Shown here: piece after piece, positions 1 through 8,849 of the stretch | Layout of the letters: each line of letters opens with the position of its first letter | Position numbering within the stretch: the first letter of the stretch is position 1 | Notes under the pieces: model-generated | The model's database searches: none | What the model saw: the letters and a program-made list of their open reading frames with translations, nothing else | Told to the model about the DNA's origin: nothing | Translations under genes and position numbers: made by a program | NCBI RefSeq assembly: GCF_028683135.1 | Contig: NZ_JAJUBB010000008.1 | Span: forward strand, 167,631-231,630 | DNA from: Enterovibrio qingdaonensis | Lineage (GTDB): Bacteria > Pseudomonadota > Gammaproteobacteria > Enterobacterales > Vibrionaceae | Length of the DNA stretch: 64,000 bases | Direction of reading: 5' to 3'

Positions 1-582
1 AGCGGTGACCAAATTATGGCATTGTCAGGCATTTTCTCTGGCACGTTGTCATGGCTGTTTCAGCAATTTAATGGTGAAGTGAAATTTAGCGAGCTTCTCG
101 AACAGGCATGGCAGCAAGGACTGACTGAGCCTGATCCGCGTGAAGATTTGAGCGGCGCAGACGTGATGCGTAAGCTGGTCATTCTCGCTCGCGAATCGGG
201 CCTTATTCTGGAACCTGAGCAGGTTCAAGTACAGTCATTGGTGCCTGAGGAATTATCGACCTTGTCGTTAGATGGCTTCCTCGACCAGAGCAAAAAGCTT
301 GATGAAGTGCTTGAAGATTGGCTCGAGAGAGCGAAAAAAGAACAAGGGGTATTGCGTTACGTTGCGCGCTTGACGCGTGAAGGTAAAGCGCGGGTAGGTA
401 TTGAAGTATTGCAAGAAGAGCACCCACTCGCGAATTTGCTGCCATGTGACAATATCTTTGCCATTGAAAGCCAGTGGTACCGTGAAAATCCCTTGGTGAT
501 CCGCGGACCTGGAGCAGGACGAGATGTTACGGCGGGCGCATTGCTTTCTGATTTGAATCGCATTGCCTCACTGCTGAAATAG
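1..582 (+). CDS. metL: Bifunctional aspartokinase/homoserine dehydrogenase II, C-terminal part (cut by window start)
   Basis: The reading frame is open from base 1 and ends at the TAG at 580-582, giving the last 193 residues of a protein that starts outside the window. The sequence matches the end of the homoserine dehydrogenase domain: the stretch FSGTLSWLFQQFNG near the visible start and the motif RGPGAGRDVTAGALLSDLNR near the end are characteristic of this domain. The enzyme phosphorylates aspartate and reduces aspartate semialdehyde to homoserine, feeding methionine and threonine synthesis. The neighbour is metF, and a strong terminator follows at 600-630, so metF is transcribed separately. 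The choice of metL rather than thrA rests on the metF neighbour and on the usual metL-metF order, not on the kinase domain, which is not visible. Confidence 0.9.
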   Translation, partial: SGDQIMALSGIFSGTLSWLFQQFNGEVKFSELLEQAWQQGLTEPDPREDLSGADVMRKLVILARESGLILEPEQVQVQSLVPEELSTLSLDGFLDQSKKLDEVLEDWLERAKKEQGVLRYVARLTREGKARVGIEVLQEEHPLANLLPCDNIFAIESQWYRENPLVIRGPGAGRDVTAGALLSDLNRIASLLK

Positions 583-599
583 CAGAAATACCGAGCGAG

Positions 600-630
600 A
601 AAAAGCGGGACGATGAGTCCCGCTTTTTTT
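600..630 (+). terminator. Rho-independent terminator of metL
   Basis: A perfect stem (AAAAGCGGGAC at 601-611 and its complement at 617-627) with a GATGA loop is followed by a run of T. It lies just after the metL stop codon. Confidence 0.9.
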
Positions 631-681
631 GTATGTGAAGAATTCACATAAAGAACATGAAGAAAATTCACGTTAACCAAG

Positions 682-710
682 TTGACTTTGATTTGTTCGC
701 AATTCATTAT
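682..710 (+). promoter_or_regulatory. metF promoter (-35 TTGACT, -10 CATTAT)
   Basis: TTGACT at 682-687 and CATTAT at 705-710 are separated by exactly 17 bases. The predicted transcription start near 717 falls inside the MetJ operator. Confidence 0.65.
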
Positions 711-712
711 TT

Positions 713-744
713 GGACATATAGACGGCTAGACGTGCTGTCTGAA
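713..744 (+). promoter_or_regulatory. MetJ operator, four tandem met boxes
   Basis: Adjacent 8-base units resemble the met box AGACGTCT: GGACATAT (713-720), AGACGGCT (721-728), AGACGTGC (729-736) and TGTCTGAA (737-744). The middle two are the best matches. MetJ bound to S-adenosylmethionine represses methionine genes through arrays of such boxes. Overlap with the predicted start site of metF fits repression. This is a pattern match, not a measured site. Confidence 0.75.
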
Positions 745-776
745 AAAGGAATTTTTCGGCGAGGATGCCGAGGTAG

Positions 777-1676
<900 letters not shown>

Positions 1677-1694
1677 CGTTGCAGAGATAAAAGG

Positions 1695-1719
1695 AAAAGC
1701 CGTCATTACGACGGCTTTT
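1695..1719. terminator. Bidirectional terminator between metF and aphA
   Basis: A perfect 10-base stem (AAAAGCCGTC / GACGGCTTTT) with an ATTAC loop has T runs in both directions, serving the converging metF and aphA transcripts. Confidence 0.9.
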
Positions 1720-1722
1720 TCA

Positions 1723-2295
1723 TTATCGGGAAGCGACGCGAGGAAAGCGTTGTTCACTTTCCATCATGTTTAATTGCATCAAAACTTCTTCTGCCCATGT
1801 CAGCCAAGCTTCTTTTTGCAAGATGTTGCGTCGCAATGTCAGACGCTCAAGGCGGCCTTCACGGGTCAGAATGGCAGATTCGCTGTACTGACTTCGCTCG
1901 ACATCACGATGTTGGCTCAGTTCAATGCGCGCTTCATCCATCAAGGCGTGCATGTGCTCTATCATCGGCGTAGCTTCGAAGATGCTGCATGTGAGAAGTT
2001 TTGCAGAAATCTCATCACGGTCGGTGGGGTGCTTGGCTGGCAGTAAAAACCATTCATAGAGGCTTTGTCTGCCAATCTCAGTAATGGAATAGACTTTACG
2101 GTCCGGTTTTCCATCTTGAGGTTCCAGTCGACAACTAACCGCGCCTTGATCGGCAAGCTTATTCAATTCTCGATAAACTTGTTGATGACTGGCTTTCCAA
2201 AAGTGTCCGATAGCGTTAGAAAACTCTTTGGTTATATCGTAACCCGTTGCGTCTCGGTGGCTAAGCACCGTCAAAATTACGTGTGGTAGTGACAT
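1723..2295 (-). CDS. aphA: AphA, PadR-family quorum-sensing/virulence regulator
   Basis: AphA is the low-cell-density master regulator of vibrios, a dimeric winged-helix DNA-binding protein. The protein begins MSLPHVILTVLSHRDATGYD, almost identical to the Vibrio AphA N-terminus, followed by the winged-helix sequence HFWKASHQQVYREL and EPQDGKPDRKVYSI, and by a C-terminal helical dimerisation region ending in LERLTLRRN and W-rich segments. I chose the ATG at 2295 (190 residues) because it aligns with known AphA starts; an in-frame extension to 2388 has no AphA-like sequence. Compared with V. cholerae AphA (179 residues from memory) the C-terminus has an extra tail. It lies next to ppc, as in Vibrio. 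Regulation: see the promoter at 2471-2499 and the HapR/LuxR-like site at 2533-2554. Confidence 0.93.
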   Translation of the reverse strand: MSLPHVILTVLSHRDATGYDITKEFSNAIGHFWKASHQQVYRELNKLADQGAVSCRLEPQDGKPDRKVYSITEIGRQSLYEWFLLPAKHPTDRDEISAKLLTCSIFEATPMIEHMHALMDEARIELSQHRDVERSQYSESAILTREGRLERLTLRRNILQKEAWLTWAEEVLMQLNMMESEQRFPRVASR

Positions 2296-2470
2296 CTCTT
2301 CTATCCAAAATCGTAAAAGGCGATCCGTTGCCCGGGGATGTCGCTCTGCGGCGAGTATTTTGTTCCACTGCTCAGGGAGGATCGACACGCCGTTACCTAT
2401 TGAGCGTTAACCATGCCAACAAACACCTAATCTTAAGGTGCAAAGGGTTAACGTAATGAATAACAAAGCG

Positions 2471-2499
2471 ATTAGTTATATTCGATGCTGTCTGCTCAA
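2471..2499 (-). promoter_or_regulatory. Predicted aphA promoter
   Basis: On the minus strand TTGAGC (2499-2494) and ACTAAT (2476-2471) are 17 bases apart, predicting a start near 2464 and a 5' leader of roughly 170 bases before the aphA ATG. Confidence 0.45.
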
Positions 2500-2532
2500 A
2501 GTGGCATAGCCAGCTTAATGTTGCAGAACAAC

Positions 2533-2554
2533 ATATTAATAACATTATCAATGC
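2533..2554 (-). promoter_or_regulatory. HapR/LuxR-type binding site upstream of aphA
   Basis: The 22 bases here agree at 16 positions with the palindromic LuxR/HapR consensus TTATTGATAAATTTATCAAT(AA), including the strongly conserved TTATCAAT half. The centre is about 80 bases upstream of the predicted aphA start, where HapR represses aphA in V. cholerae. Identification is by eye against a remembered consensus. Confidence 0.6.
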
Positions 2555-2583
2555 AACCACAATTGAAAAAGCATTAAAGAGAC

Positions 2584-2610
2584 AAAAAAGGCCGCAACAT
2601 GGCGACCTTT
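2584..2610 (-). terminator. Terminator of ppc
   Basis: On the minus strand a stem AAAGG(T)CGCC / GCGGCCTTT with one mismatch is followed by six T. It lies 25 bases after the ppc stop. Confidence 0.65.
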
Positions 2611-2634
2611 CTTATTTTTGAACCGATTTCTCAC

Positions 2635-5265
2635 TTATCCGGTGTTACGCATACCTGCTGCAATACCCGCAATTGTCACCATCAATGCATCATCAAGCGG
2701 TGTATGCTCTTCTTCTGACGCACGAGTACGGTGAAGTAGCTCAGCTTGTAGCATGTTGAGAGGCTCAACATAGATATTACGTAGACGAATGGCTTCGGCA
2801 CCCCACGGGTTTTGTTCCATCAGGTGATCGCTATTTTCGACCATTAGCACCGCTTTGATGTCCTGTGCCAGGCGTGTGCGAAGTTGCTCACCCAACGGCC
2901 ATAACTCTTCGGCAACCAGTTGCTCGTCATAGTATTTAGAAATCGAGGCATTGGACTTGATGTAAACCATTTCAAGCATGCCCAGACGGGTAGAGAAGAA
3001 TGGCCATTCACGGCACATCTCTTCCAATTGCTTCAGGTGACCGTGGTCAATAGAGAATTGGATTGCCTGACCTGCACCCAGCCATGCTGGCAGTAGAAGA
3101 CGGTTTTGACTCCATGCGAAAATCCATGGGATAGCACGTAGGCTTTCTACGCCGCCATTTGGGTTTCGCTTCGATGGACGAGAGCCCAATGGCAGTTTAC
3201 CCAGTTCCAATTCAGGGGTAGCTGAACGGAAGTACGGCACGAAGTCTTTATTGCCGCGCACAATGTCGCGGTAGGCTTCGCAAGACACTTCGCTCAACGT
3301 TTCCATCAGATCGCGCCATTCTTGTTTTGGCTCTGGTGGCGGTAACAGGTTCGCTTCCAAAATCGCACTGGCGTATAGGTTGAGGCTATTGATGGCCACA
3401 TCTGGCAAGCCGAGCTTAAAGCGGATCATTTCACCTTGCTCTGTCACACGCAGGCCACCTTTCAGGCTGCGAGGTGGCTGAGAAAGTAATGCTGCGTGTG
3501 CTGGTGCACCACCGCGACCAATGGAACCGCCACGGCCATGGAACAGCACCAGATCCACACCTTGTTCTTCACAAAGACCTACCAGTGATTCCATTGCTTG
3601 ATACTGTGCCCAGCCTGCTGCCATAACGCCAGCATCTTTCGCCGAGTCAGAGTAACCAATCATGACCATTTGGAAGTTCTGAATGAAGCCACGGTACCAG
3701 TCGATGTTCAGCAATTGGCGGATAACGGCTTCTGCGTTGTTCAAATCATCAAGTGTTTCGAACAGTGGACATACGTCCATGCGGAACGGACAGCCCGCTT
3801 CTTTAAGAAGCAGGTGCACTGCCAGAACATCGGACGCTGTGCGTGCCATAGAGATGACATAAGCACCGAGGGCTTCACGTGGCTGCTCTGCCACAATACG
3901 ACAAGTATCCAGGACTTCCTGAACCTCATCAGACGGCTCCCAATCACGTGGCAATAGCGGACGTTTTGAGCTCAGCTCACGGATAAGGAACGCTTGCTTG
4001 TCTTGCTCACTCCATTGGCCGTAATCGCCCATGCCTAGAGTACGAGTGACTTCTGATAGCACATTCGCGTGGCGAGTGCTCTCCTGACGGATATCCAGTT
4101 TAATCAGGTTCACGCCGAAGGTGCGAATGCGTCGCAGGGTATCGAGCAGCAAGCCATCTGCGATGATGCCCATGCCGCACTCATGCAGAGATTGGTAACA
4201 CGCATGCAGCGGTGTCCAGAGTTGGTCTGCATGGGTCAGAATATCTTTGTTATCTGCACGTTGGCCTTTGATTTTTTCATCGAGGTAATCCAACGTGTTG
4301 TTCAGTGTTTTACGCAGTGATTTTAATATCGCACGGTAAGGTTCGTGTTCATCACCAGCCATGGCGCGCACAACGTCATTACAGCGCGTCATTGAAAGTT
4401 CACTGATAAGCTCTTGCAGATCGCCAAGGTAGAGGTCGGCGGCTTTCCAGCGAGAAAGCAGCAGCACTTCGCGTGTAACGTCAGACGTCACGAATGGGTT
4501 ACCGTCACGGTCACCACCCATCCAGCTTGAAATCTGAATTGGAGCCGCTTCAATCGGCAGACCACGGCCTAAATGGTGGTTCAGCTTTTGATCGAATTGG
4601 CGCAGGAATTCAGGGACGGCTTGCCATAAGCTGTTTTCAATAACCGCATATCCCCACTTCGCCTCATCTAATGGGCTAGGGCGCTGTTGGCGGATAACGT
4701 CTGAATGCCATGCTTGCGCGATGAGCTGCTCAAGTCGAAGCTCAGCTTTGCTTCGCTCACTTGTAGACAGGTCGCTAAGCTCCAGCTTCGACAGGCATTT
4801 GTTGATTTGAACGAGCTTATGAATGGTGGTACGACGCGCAATTTCTGTTGGGTGCGCAGTCAAAACAAGCTCGATTTTTAGATCGTTTACGGCTTTATCT
4901 GTGTCTGTCGGCGAAACATCGTTTCCTTTCAGACGCATAAACAAATCGTCTATCGAGTCAGGGTTACACACAGACTCTTCGCAGTGGCGAGATACAGAGT
5001 GGTATTGCTCGGCGATATTGGTCAGATTCAAAAACTGACTGAATGCACGTGCAACCGGTAACATCTGGTCATTTGGCAGGTTTTGCAGGACATCGATCAA
5101 TTTCTCATGATCGTCTTTATTGCCTGCTGAAGCAGATTTAGAGAGCTTACGGATCTCTTCTACTTTCGCCAGTAATGCGTCACCATGGGCATCTTTAATC
5201 GTGTTACCCAGCAAGTGACCTAGCATACTGACATTACTCTTCAGAGCGTCGTACTTGTCATTCAT
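2635..5265 (-). CDS. ppc: Phosphoenolpyruvate carboxylase
   Basis: This enzyme fixes bicarbonate onto phosphoenolpyruvate to form oxaloacetate, refilling the TCA cycle and supplying aspartate for arginine and methionine synthesis. The 876-residue length is typical. Visible motifs are VLTAHPTE with the catalytic His at residue 138, [14 protein letters not shown], the [12 protein letters not shown] loop, and the invariant C-terminal MRNTG. I chose the ATG at 5265 ([16 protein letters not shown]) because it matches other Vibrio and E. coli starts and has GGAC upstream; a further in-frame ATG at 5298 adds 11 unrelated residues. It is divergent from the arg operon. Confidence 0.97.
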   Translation of the reverse strand: MNDKYDALKSNVSMLGHLLGNTIKDAHGDALLAKVEEIRKLSKSASAGNKDDHEKLIDVLQNLPNDQMLPVARAFSQFLNLTNIAEQYHSVSRHCEESVCNPDSIDDLFMRLKGNDVSPTDTDKAVNDLKIELVLTAHPTEIARRTTIHKLVQINKCLSKLELSDLSTSERSKAELRLEQLIAQAWHSDVIRQQRPSPLDEAKWGYAVIENSLWQAVPEFLRQFDQKLNHHLGRGLPIEAAPIQISSWMGGDRDGNPFVTSDVTREVLLLSRWKAADLYLGDLQELISELSMTRCNDVVRAMAGDEHEPYRAILKSLRKTLNNTLDYLDEKIKGQRADNKDILTHADQLWTPLHACYQSLHECGMGIIADGLLLDTLRRIRTFGVNLIKLDIRQESTRHANVLSEVTRTLGMGDYGQWSEQDKQAFLIRELSSKRPLLPRDWEPSDEVQEVLDTCRIVAEQPREALGAYVISMARTASDVLAVHLLLKEAGCPFRMDVCPLFETLDDLNNAEAVIRQLLNIDWYRGFIQNFQMVMIGYSDSAKDAGVMAAGWAQYQAMESLVGLCEEQGVDLVLFHGRGGSIGRGGAPAHAALLSQPPRSLKGGLRVTEQGEMIRFKLGLPDVAINSLNLYASAILEANLLPPPEPKQEWRDLMETLSEVSCEAYRDIVRGNKDFVPYFRSATPELELGKLPLGSRPSKRNPNGGVESLRAIPWIFAWSQNRLLLPAWLGAGQAIQFSIDHGHLKQLEEMCREWPFFSTRLGMLEMVYIKSNASISKYYDEQLVAEELWPLGEQLRTRLAQDIKAVLMVENSDHLMEQNPWGAEAIRLRNIYVEPLNMLQAELLHRTRASEEEHTPLDDALMVTIAGIAAGMRNTG

Positions 5266-5367
5266 AATGCGTCCGTTTCGTAACTTTGTTACATCCAAAT
5301 TGCAATCTTAACGGCTCAATCTAGCCAATTACTGCCCCTTTGGTCAATCGTCCTTGTAGATATAGTT

Positions 5368-5429
5368 TTGTAATTTCGCTCGCATCCCTTGATAGCACTG
5401 GTGTAGGGCGGGATGTAACAAAATTACAA
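5368..5429. repeat. Long imperfect inverted repeat in the ppc-argC intergenic region
   Basis: TTGTAATTT (5368-5376) pairs with AAATTACAA (5421-5429), and inside it CATCCC (5383-5388) pairs with GGGATG (5410-5415). The two arms are 15 paired bases in total around a 21-base spacer. It could be a regulator site or a hairpin in a ppc leader; no function is recognised. Confidence 0.4.
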
Positions 5430-5496
5430 TGTATCACGTTACCTTACCCCTTTTTATAAGGTGTCAGTACTGCGTCGGTTTATTTTGTCTTTGTTA

Positions 5497-5525
5497 TTGA
5501 CATTAGTCATTTATAACGTTAAAAA
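5497..5525 (+). promoter_or_regulatory. Predicted argC operon promoter
   Basis: A perfect TTGACA (5497-5502) is followed after 17 bases by TAAAAA (5520-5525), a weak -10 that abuts the ARG boxes. The position agrees with repression by ArgR. Confidence 0.5.
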
Positions 5526-5563
5526 ACACATATAAATTCATTTTATATGAATAAAAATAAAAA
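5525..5563 (+). promoter_or_regulatory. Tandem ARG boxes (ArgR operator)
   Basis: Box 1 (5525-5542) has a perfect right half ATTCA at 5536-5540; box 2 (5546-5563) has a perfect left half TGAAT at 5548-5552. Their other halves are degenerate but AT-rich. The boxes are separated by 3 bases, the spacing found in E. coli arg operators. Confidence 0.7.
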
Positions 5564-5570
5564 ATAGCTC

Positions 5571-5648
5571 ATGGAAGCAGAGAGCAGGTACGATATCAAG
5601 ATGGACACGTTTTCAACATCCCTTCATCAACGACGACGCCGACGTTAA
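5571..5648 (+). CDS. Putative arginine leader peptide of the argCBGH(A) operon (25 aa, or 15 aa from 5601)
   Basis: A short open frame between the ARG boxes and argC ends in five consecutive arginine codons (CGA CGA CGC CGA CGT, 5631-5645) directly before the TAA stop at 5646-5648. The start may be ATG 5571 (MEAESRYDIK then MDTFSTSLHQ and the Arg run) or ATG 5601 (15 residues), the latter having AGCAGG about 12 bases upstream. Three of the codons are CGA, which is poorly decoded in gamma-proteobacteria, so translation should be sensitive to charged Arg-tRNA. A hairpin at 5639-5661 overlaps the Arg codons and stop. The arrangement resembles leader peptides of his, leu or thr operons, but no U-tract terminator is visible before argC, so classical attenuation is not shown. 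Function is inferred. Confidence 0.6.
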   Translation: MEAESRYDIKMDTFSTSLHQRRRRR

Positions 5649-5661
5649 TCATTAACGTTGG
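5639..5661 (+). other. Hairpin overlapping the Arg codons and stop of the leader ORF
   Basis: CCGACGTTAAT (5639-5649) pairs with ATTAACGTTGG (5651-5661), one G-U pair, around a single central base (so a real loop of 3-5 bases). A ribosome paused on the Arg run would prevent it from forming. No T run follows, so it is not itself an intrinsic terminator. Confidence 0.55.
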
Positions 5662-5736
5662 GTATTTCGTGCCCTCCCGCAGCTGAGCAAGCTGAATGCA
5701 TCATCATTCACCATTGAACAATAAAACGGATTTTTC

Positions 5737-6744
5737 ATGCTAAAGACAGTGATCGTCGGTGCCAGTGGCTATACAGGTGCTGAGCTGACCAAAATGGTTC
5801 ATCTTCATCCTGAGCTTGTATTGAGTGGATTGTATGTGTCTGAAAACAGTGCAGATGCAAACACACCCATCAGTGATCTTCATGGCTCCCTAAAAGGACT
5901 GGTCGATCTCCCGCTTCAACCCCTTAAAGACATCGCTTCTGTTGCCAAATCAGCGGACGTGGTGTTTTTGGCAACCGCTCATGAAGTGAGCCACGATATT
6001 GCACCGACGTTTTTAGCCGAAGGTTGTAAAGTGTTTGACCTGTCAGGTGCATTCCGCGTTCAGTCTGACAGCTTCTACACCGACTACTACGGCTTTGCGC
6101 ATCAACATGGCGAGTGGCTTGAAAAAGCGGTTTACGGTCTTGCAGAGTGGAATGATAAGGCGATTGCTACCGCAGACTTGATTGCGGTTCCTGGCTGTTA
6201 TCCAACCGCGTCACAGTTAGCACTGAAACCTCTCATTGATGCTGGCTTGCTTGATCTTAACCAATGGCCCGTCATTAATGCAGTGAGCGGCGTATCAGGT
6301 GCTGGACGCAAAGCGTCGATGACCAACAGCTTTTGCGAAGTCAGCCTTCATGCTTACGGTGTATTCACGCATCGTCATCAACCAGAAATCGCCGCGCATT
6401 TGGGCTGCGATGTCATTTTCACCCCGCACCTTGGCAATTTCAAACGTGGCATTCTCGCGACCATTACGGCCAAGCTAGCCGATGACGTAGATGTCGATCA
6501 GGTGACAGATGTACTCACTGCAGCATACGCAGATAAGGTATTCGTCCGCCCATTAGGCGCAGGGCAAAGTGCCAAACTGCAATCGGTGCAAAACACGGGC
6601 TTTTGCGACATCGGCTGGTCTGTAAGCGGCCAGCACATCATTTTAACCTCAGCAATTGATAACCTGCTTAAAGGTGCTGCAAGCCAAGCGATGCAGTGCG
6701 TGAACATCCGTTTCGGTTTCCCTGTTTTAACGGCCATTGTGTAG
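5737..6744 (+). CDS. argC: N-acetyl-gamma-glutamyl-phosphate reductase
   Basis: ArgC carries out the third step of arginine synthesis, NADPH-dependent reduction of N-acetylglutamyl phosphate to the semialdehyde. The nucleotide-binding [10 protein letters not shown] is at residues 8-17, the catalytic cysteine is Cys154 in [10 protein letters not shown], and the HRHQPEI motif follows. The 335-residue length is normal. It is the first gene of argC-argB-argG-argH(A), preceded by a leader of about 200 bases containing ARG boxes and the polyarginine ORF. argE, which usually lies divergently upstream of argC in vibrios, is not here. Confidence 0.97.
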   Translation: MLKTVIVGASGYTGAELTKMVHLHPELVLSGLYVSENSADANTPISDLHGSLKGLVDLPLQPLKDIASVAKSADVVFLATAHEVSHDIAPTFLAEGCKVFDLSGAFRVQSDSFYTDYYGFAHQHGEWLEKAVYGLAEWNDKAIATADLIAVPGCYPTASQLALKPLIDAGLLDLNQWPVINAVSGVSGAGRKASMTNSFCEVSLHAYGVFTHRHQPEIAAHLGCDVIFTPHLGNFKRGILATITAKLADDVDVDQVTDVLTAAYADKVFVRPLGAGQSAKLQSVQNTGFCDIGWSVSGQHIILTSAIDNLLKGAASQAMQCVNIRFGFPVLTAIV

Positions 6745-6754
6745 GAGTGTGTTC

Positions 6755-7534
6755 ATGAGTTTACGTCCTTTAGTCGTCAAGTTGGGTGGTGCAGCCCTCT
6801 CTTGCACAGAAACACTGGAAAAACTGTTCAGTGCGGTTAGCGAATATAAAGATTCGGCGCATCGAGAATTAGTGATTGTTCACGGTGGTGGCTATTTAGT
6901 TGACGACCTGATGAAAGCGTTGAACCTAAACGTCGAGAAAAAACAGGGGCTGCGCGTCACGCCAAAAGATCAAATCAATGTGGTTGCGGGCGCGTTAGCA
7001 GGTACAGCGAACAAGCTACTGCAAGGCGAAGCAATCAAAAGTGGTATCAACGCAGTCGGCCTGAGCCTTGCGGACGGTGGCCTTTGCAAGGTTGAACAGC
7101 TTGACCCTGTATTGGGCAATGTAGGTAAAGCCTCTCCGGGGGATTCTGCGGTACTGCAAGCCATATTGGCAACAGGCGCAGTGCCAATCATCAGCTCTAT
7201 CGGTATCGATGGTGAAGGTGAGTTGATGAACGTGAATGCTGATCAAGCTGCCGTGGCAGTGGCAGCAGCACTAGACGCTGAGTTGGTTCTGCTCTCCGAT
7301 GTGAGCGGGGTTTTAAATGGTAAAGGTAAACTGATGCCAACGCTGGATGAAAAGCTGGCGAAAGAATTGATTGAAAGCGGCGTGATCACTGACGGCATGA
7401 TCGTCAAAGTGAATGCGGCGTTTGATGCGGCGAAAGCCTTAGGAAGACCGATTGAAGTGGCGACGTGGCGTTACCCTGACAAGCTCGCGGAGCTTTTTAG
7501 CGGCGGCAACATCGGCACACGTTTTACCGTTTAA
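6755..7534 (+). CDS. argB: Acetylglutamate kinase
   Basis: ArgB phosphorylates N-acetylglutamate, the second step of arginine synthesis, and belongs to the amino acid kinase family. The lysine- and glycine-rich VVKLGGAAL and [14 protein letters not shown] motifs of the ATP and substrate sites are at the N-terminus; [17 protein letters not shown] lies near the C-terminus. I chose the ATG at 6755 (259 residues), 10 bases after argC, because AGGAG sits at 6743-6747 and the protein then begins [12 protein letters not shown] like its relatives; an upstream ATG at 6737 overlaps argC and adds six residues. Confidence 0.96.
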   Translation: MSLRPLVVKLGGAALSCTETLEKLFSAVSEYKDSAHRELVIVHGGGYLVDDLMKALNLNVEKKQGLRVTPKDQINVVAGALAGTANKLLQGEAIKSGINAVGLSLADGGLCKVEQLDPVLGNVGKASPGDSAVLQAILATGAVPIISSIGIDGEGELMNVNADQAAVAVAAALDAELVLLSDVSGVLNGKGKLMPTLDEKLAKELIESGVITDGMIVKVNAAFDAAKALGRPIEVATWRYPDKLAELFSGGNIGTRFTV

Positions 7535-7596
7535 TTGAATTTTATAGTCGTTACCGCCTGTACTGACCGTCAGAGCGGTGAACAAGGAGAAGTGAC

Positions 7597-8808
7597 ATGA
7601 GCGATATCAAAAAGGTAGTACTTGCATACTCTGGCGGTCTGGATACGTCGGCGATCATTCCATGGCTGAAAGAAAACTATGACTGTGAAGTTGTGGCATT
7701 CGTGGCGGATGTAGGCCAGGGCGAAGAAGAGTTGGTCGGCATTGAAGAAAAAGCGATCGCATCAGGTGCGTCGGCATGTTACATCGCTGACCTGAAAGAT
7801 GAGCTGGTGGCTGATTACATCTATCCAAGCCTGAAAACCGGTGCAGTGTACGAAGGCAAATACCTGTTGGGTACGTCAATGGCGCGTCCAATTATCGCAA
7901 AAGCGCAAGTGGAATGCGCGCTGGAAGTCGGTGCAGATGCGCTGTGTCACGGCTGTACCGGCAAAGGTAACGACCAAGTGCGTTTCGAAAGCGCGTTCGC
8001 AGCATTGGCACCGCAACTGAAAGTGATTGCACCTTGGCGTGAGTGGGATCTTCGCTCTCGTGAAGCACTGCTGGACTACTTGGCGGAGCGCAACATTCCA
8101 TGTACGGCAAGCCTTGAGAAAATCTACAGCCGTGATGCAAACGCTTGGCATATTTCTACTGAAGGCGGTGTACTGGAAGATACATGGAACGCACCAAACG
8201 ACTTGTGTTGGGTGTGGACGGTCGATCCTGAGCAAGCACCTGACCAATCAGAAACCGTTTCTTTACTGGTTGAGAAAGGCGAAGTCGTTGCTGTTGACGG
8301 CGAGCGCATGACGCCGTACCAAGTGCTGACCACGCTGAATGAAAAAGGCGCGCGTCACGGTGTTGGCCGTATCGATATCGTTGAAAACCGTCTGGTGGGC
8401 ATGAAATCTCGTGGCTGTTATGAAACGCCAGGGGGCACCATCATGATGGAAGCTTTGCGCGGTGTTGAGCAGCTTGTGTTGGACAAGGATTGCTTTGAGT
8501 TCCGTGAAGAGCTGGGTCTGAAAGCGTCTCACCTTATTTATGATGGCCGTTGGTTCACGCCACTGTGTAAATCGATTCTTGCGGCTGCGGACACAATTGC
8601 AGAAGCGGTCACCGGTGAAGTAGTAGTGAAACTGTACAAAGGACACGCTACAGTAGTGCAGAAGCGCTCGATCAACAGCCTGTACTCGGAAGAGTTTGCG
8701 ACATTCGGTGAAGATGAAGTGTATGACCAAAGCCATGCTGGTGGCTTCATCCGCCTCTACTCGCTGTCGAGCCGTATTCGCGCGCTGAACGAGAAAAAAC
8801 AAAAATAG
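7597..8808 (+). CDS. argG: Argininosuccinate synthase
   Basis: ArgG joins citrulline and aspartate with ATP to make argininosuccinate. The N-type ATP pyrophosphatase loop AYSGGLDTS occupies residues 10-18, and the family sequences [13 protein letters not shown] and [15 protein letters not shown] ([11 protein letters not shown]) follow. The 403-residue length is that of the short-type bacterial ArgG. AAGGAG lies just before the ATG. No argF (ornithine carbamoyltransferase) lies in this operon, so citrulline must be made from a locus elsewhere. Confidence 0.97.
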   Translation: MSDIKKVVLAYSGGLDTSAIIPWLKENYDCEVVAFVADVGQGEEELVGIEEKAIASGASACYIADLKDELVADYIYPSLKTGAVYEGKYLLGTSMARPIIAKAQVECALEVGADALCHGCTGKGNDQVRFESAFAALAPQLKVIAPWREWDLRSREALLDYLAERNIPCTASLEKIYSRDANAWHISTEGGVLEDTWNAPNDLCWVWTVDPEQAPDQSETVSLLVEKGEVVAVDGERMTPYQVLTTLNEKGARHGVGRIDIVENRLVGMKSRGCYETPGGTIMMEALRGVEQLVLDKDCFEFREELGLKASHLIYDGRWFTPLCKSILAAADTIAEAVTGEVVVKLYKGHATVVQKRSINSLYSEEFATFGEDEVYDQSHAGGFIRLYSLSSRIRALNEKKQK

Positions 8809-8849
8809 ACAGCAGCTTGGAAGCAATAGAGTTTTAAGGAGAAGTACAT

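Noticed and set aside
2296..2388. Longer N-terminus for AphA starting at 2388
   Set aside because: The extra 31 residues have no counterpart in AphA; the ATG at 2295 gives the conserved MSLPHVILTVLS start.
5649..5736. Classical intrinsic terminator between the polyarginine ORF and argC
   Set aside because: Small stems exist (for example CAGCT/AGCTG near 5682-5695 and TGAATG/CATTCA at 5692-5709), but none is followed by a U run, so a standard attenuator cannot be claimed.
8263..8826. Antisense frame of about 187 codons opposite argG
   Set aside because: Entirely overlapped by argG, no supporting start signals or family.
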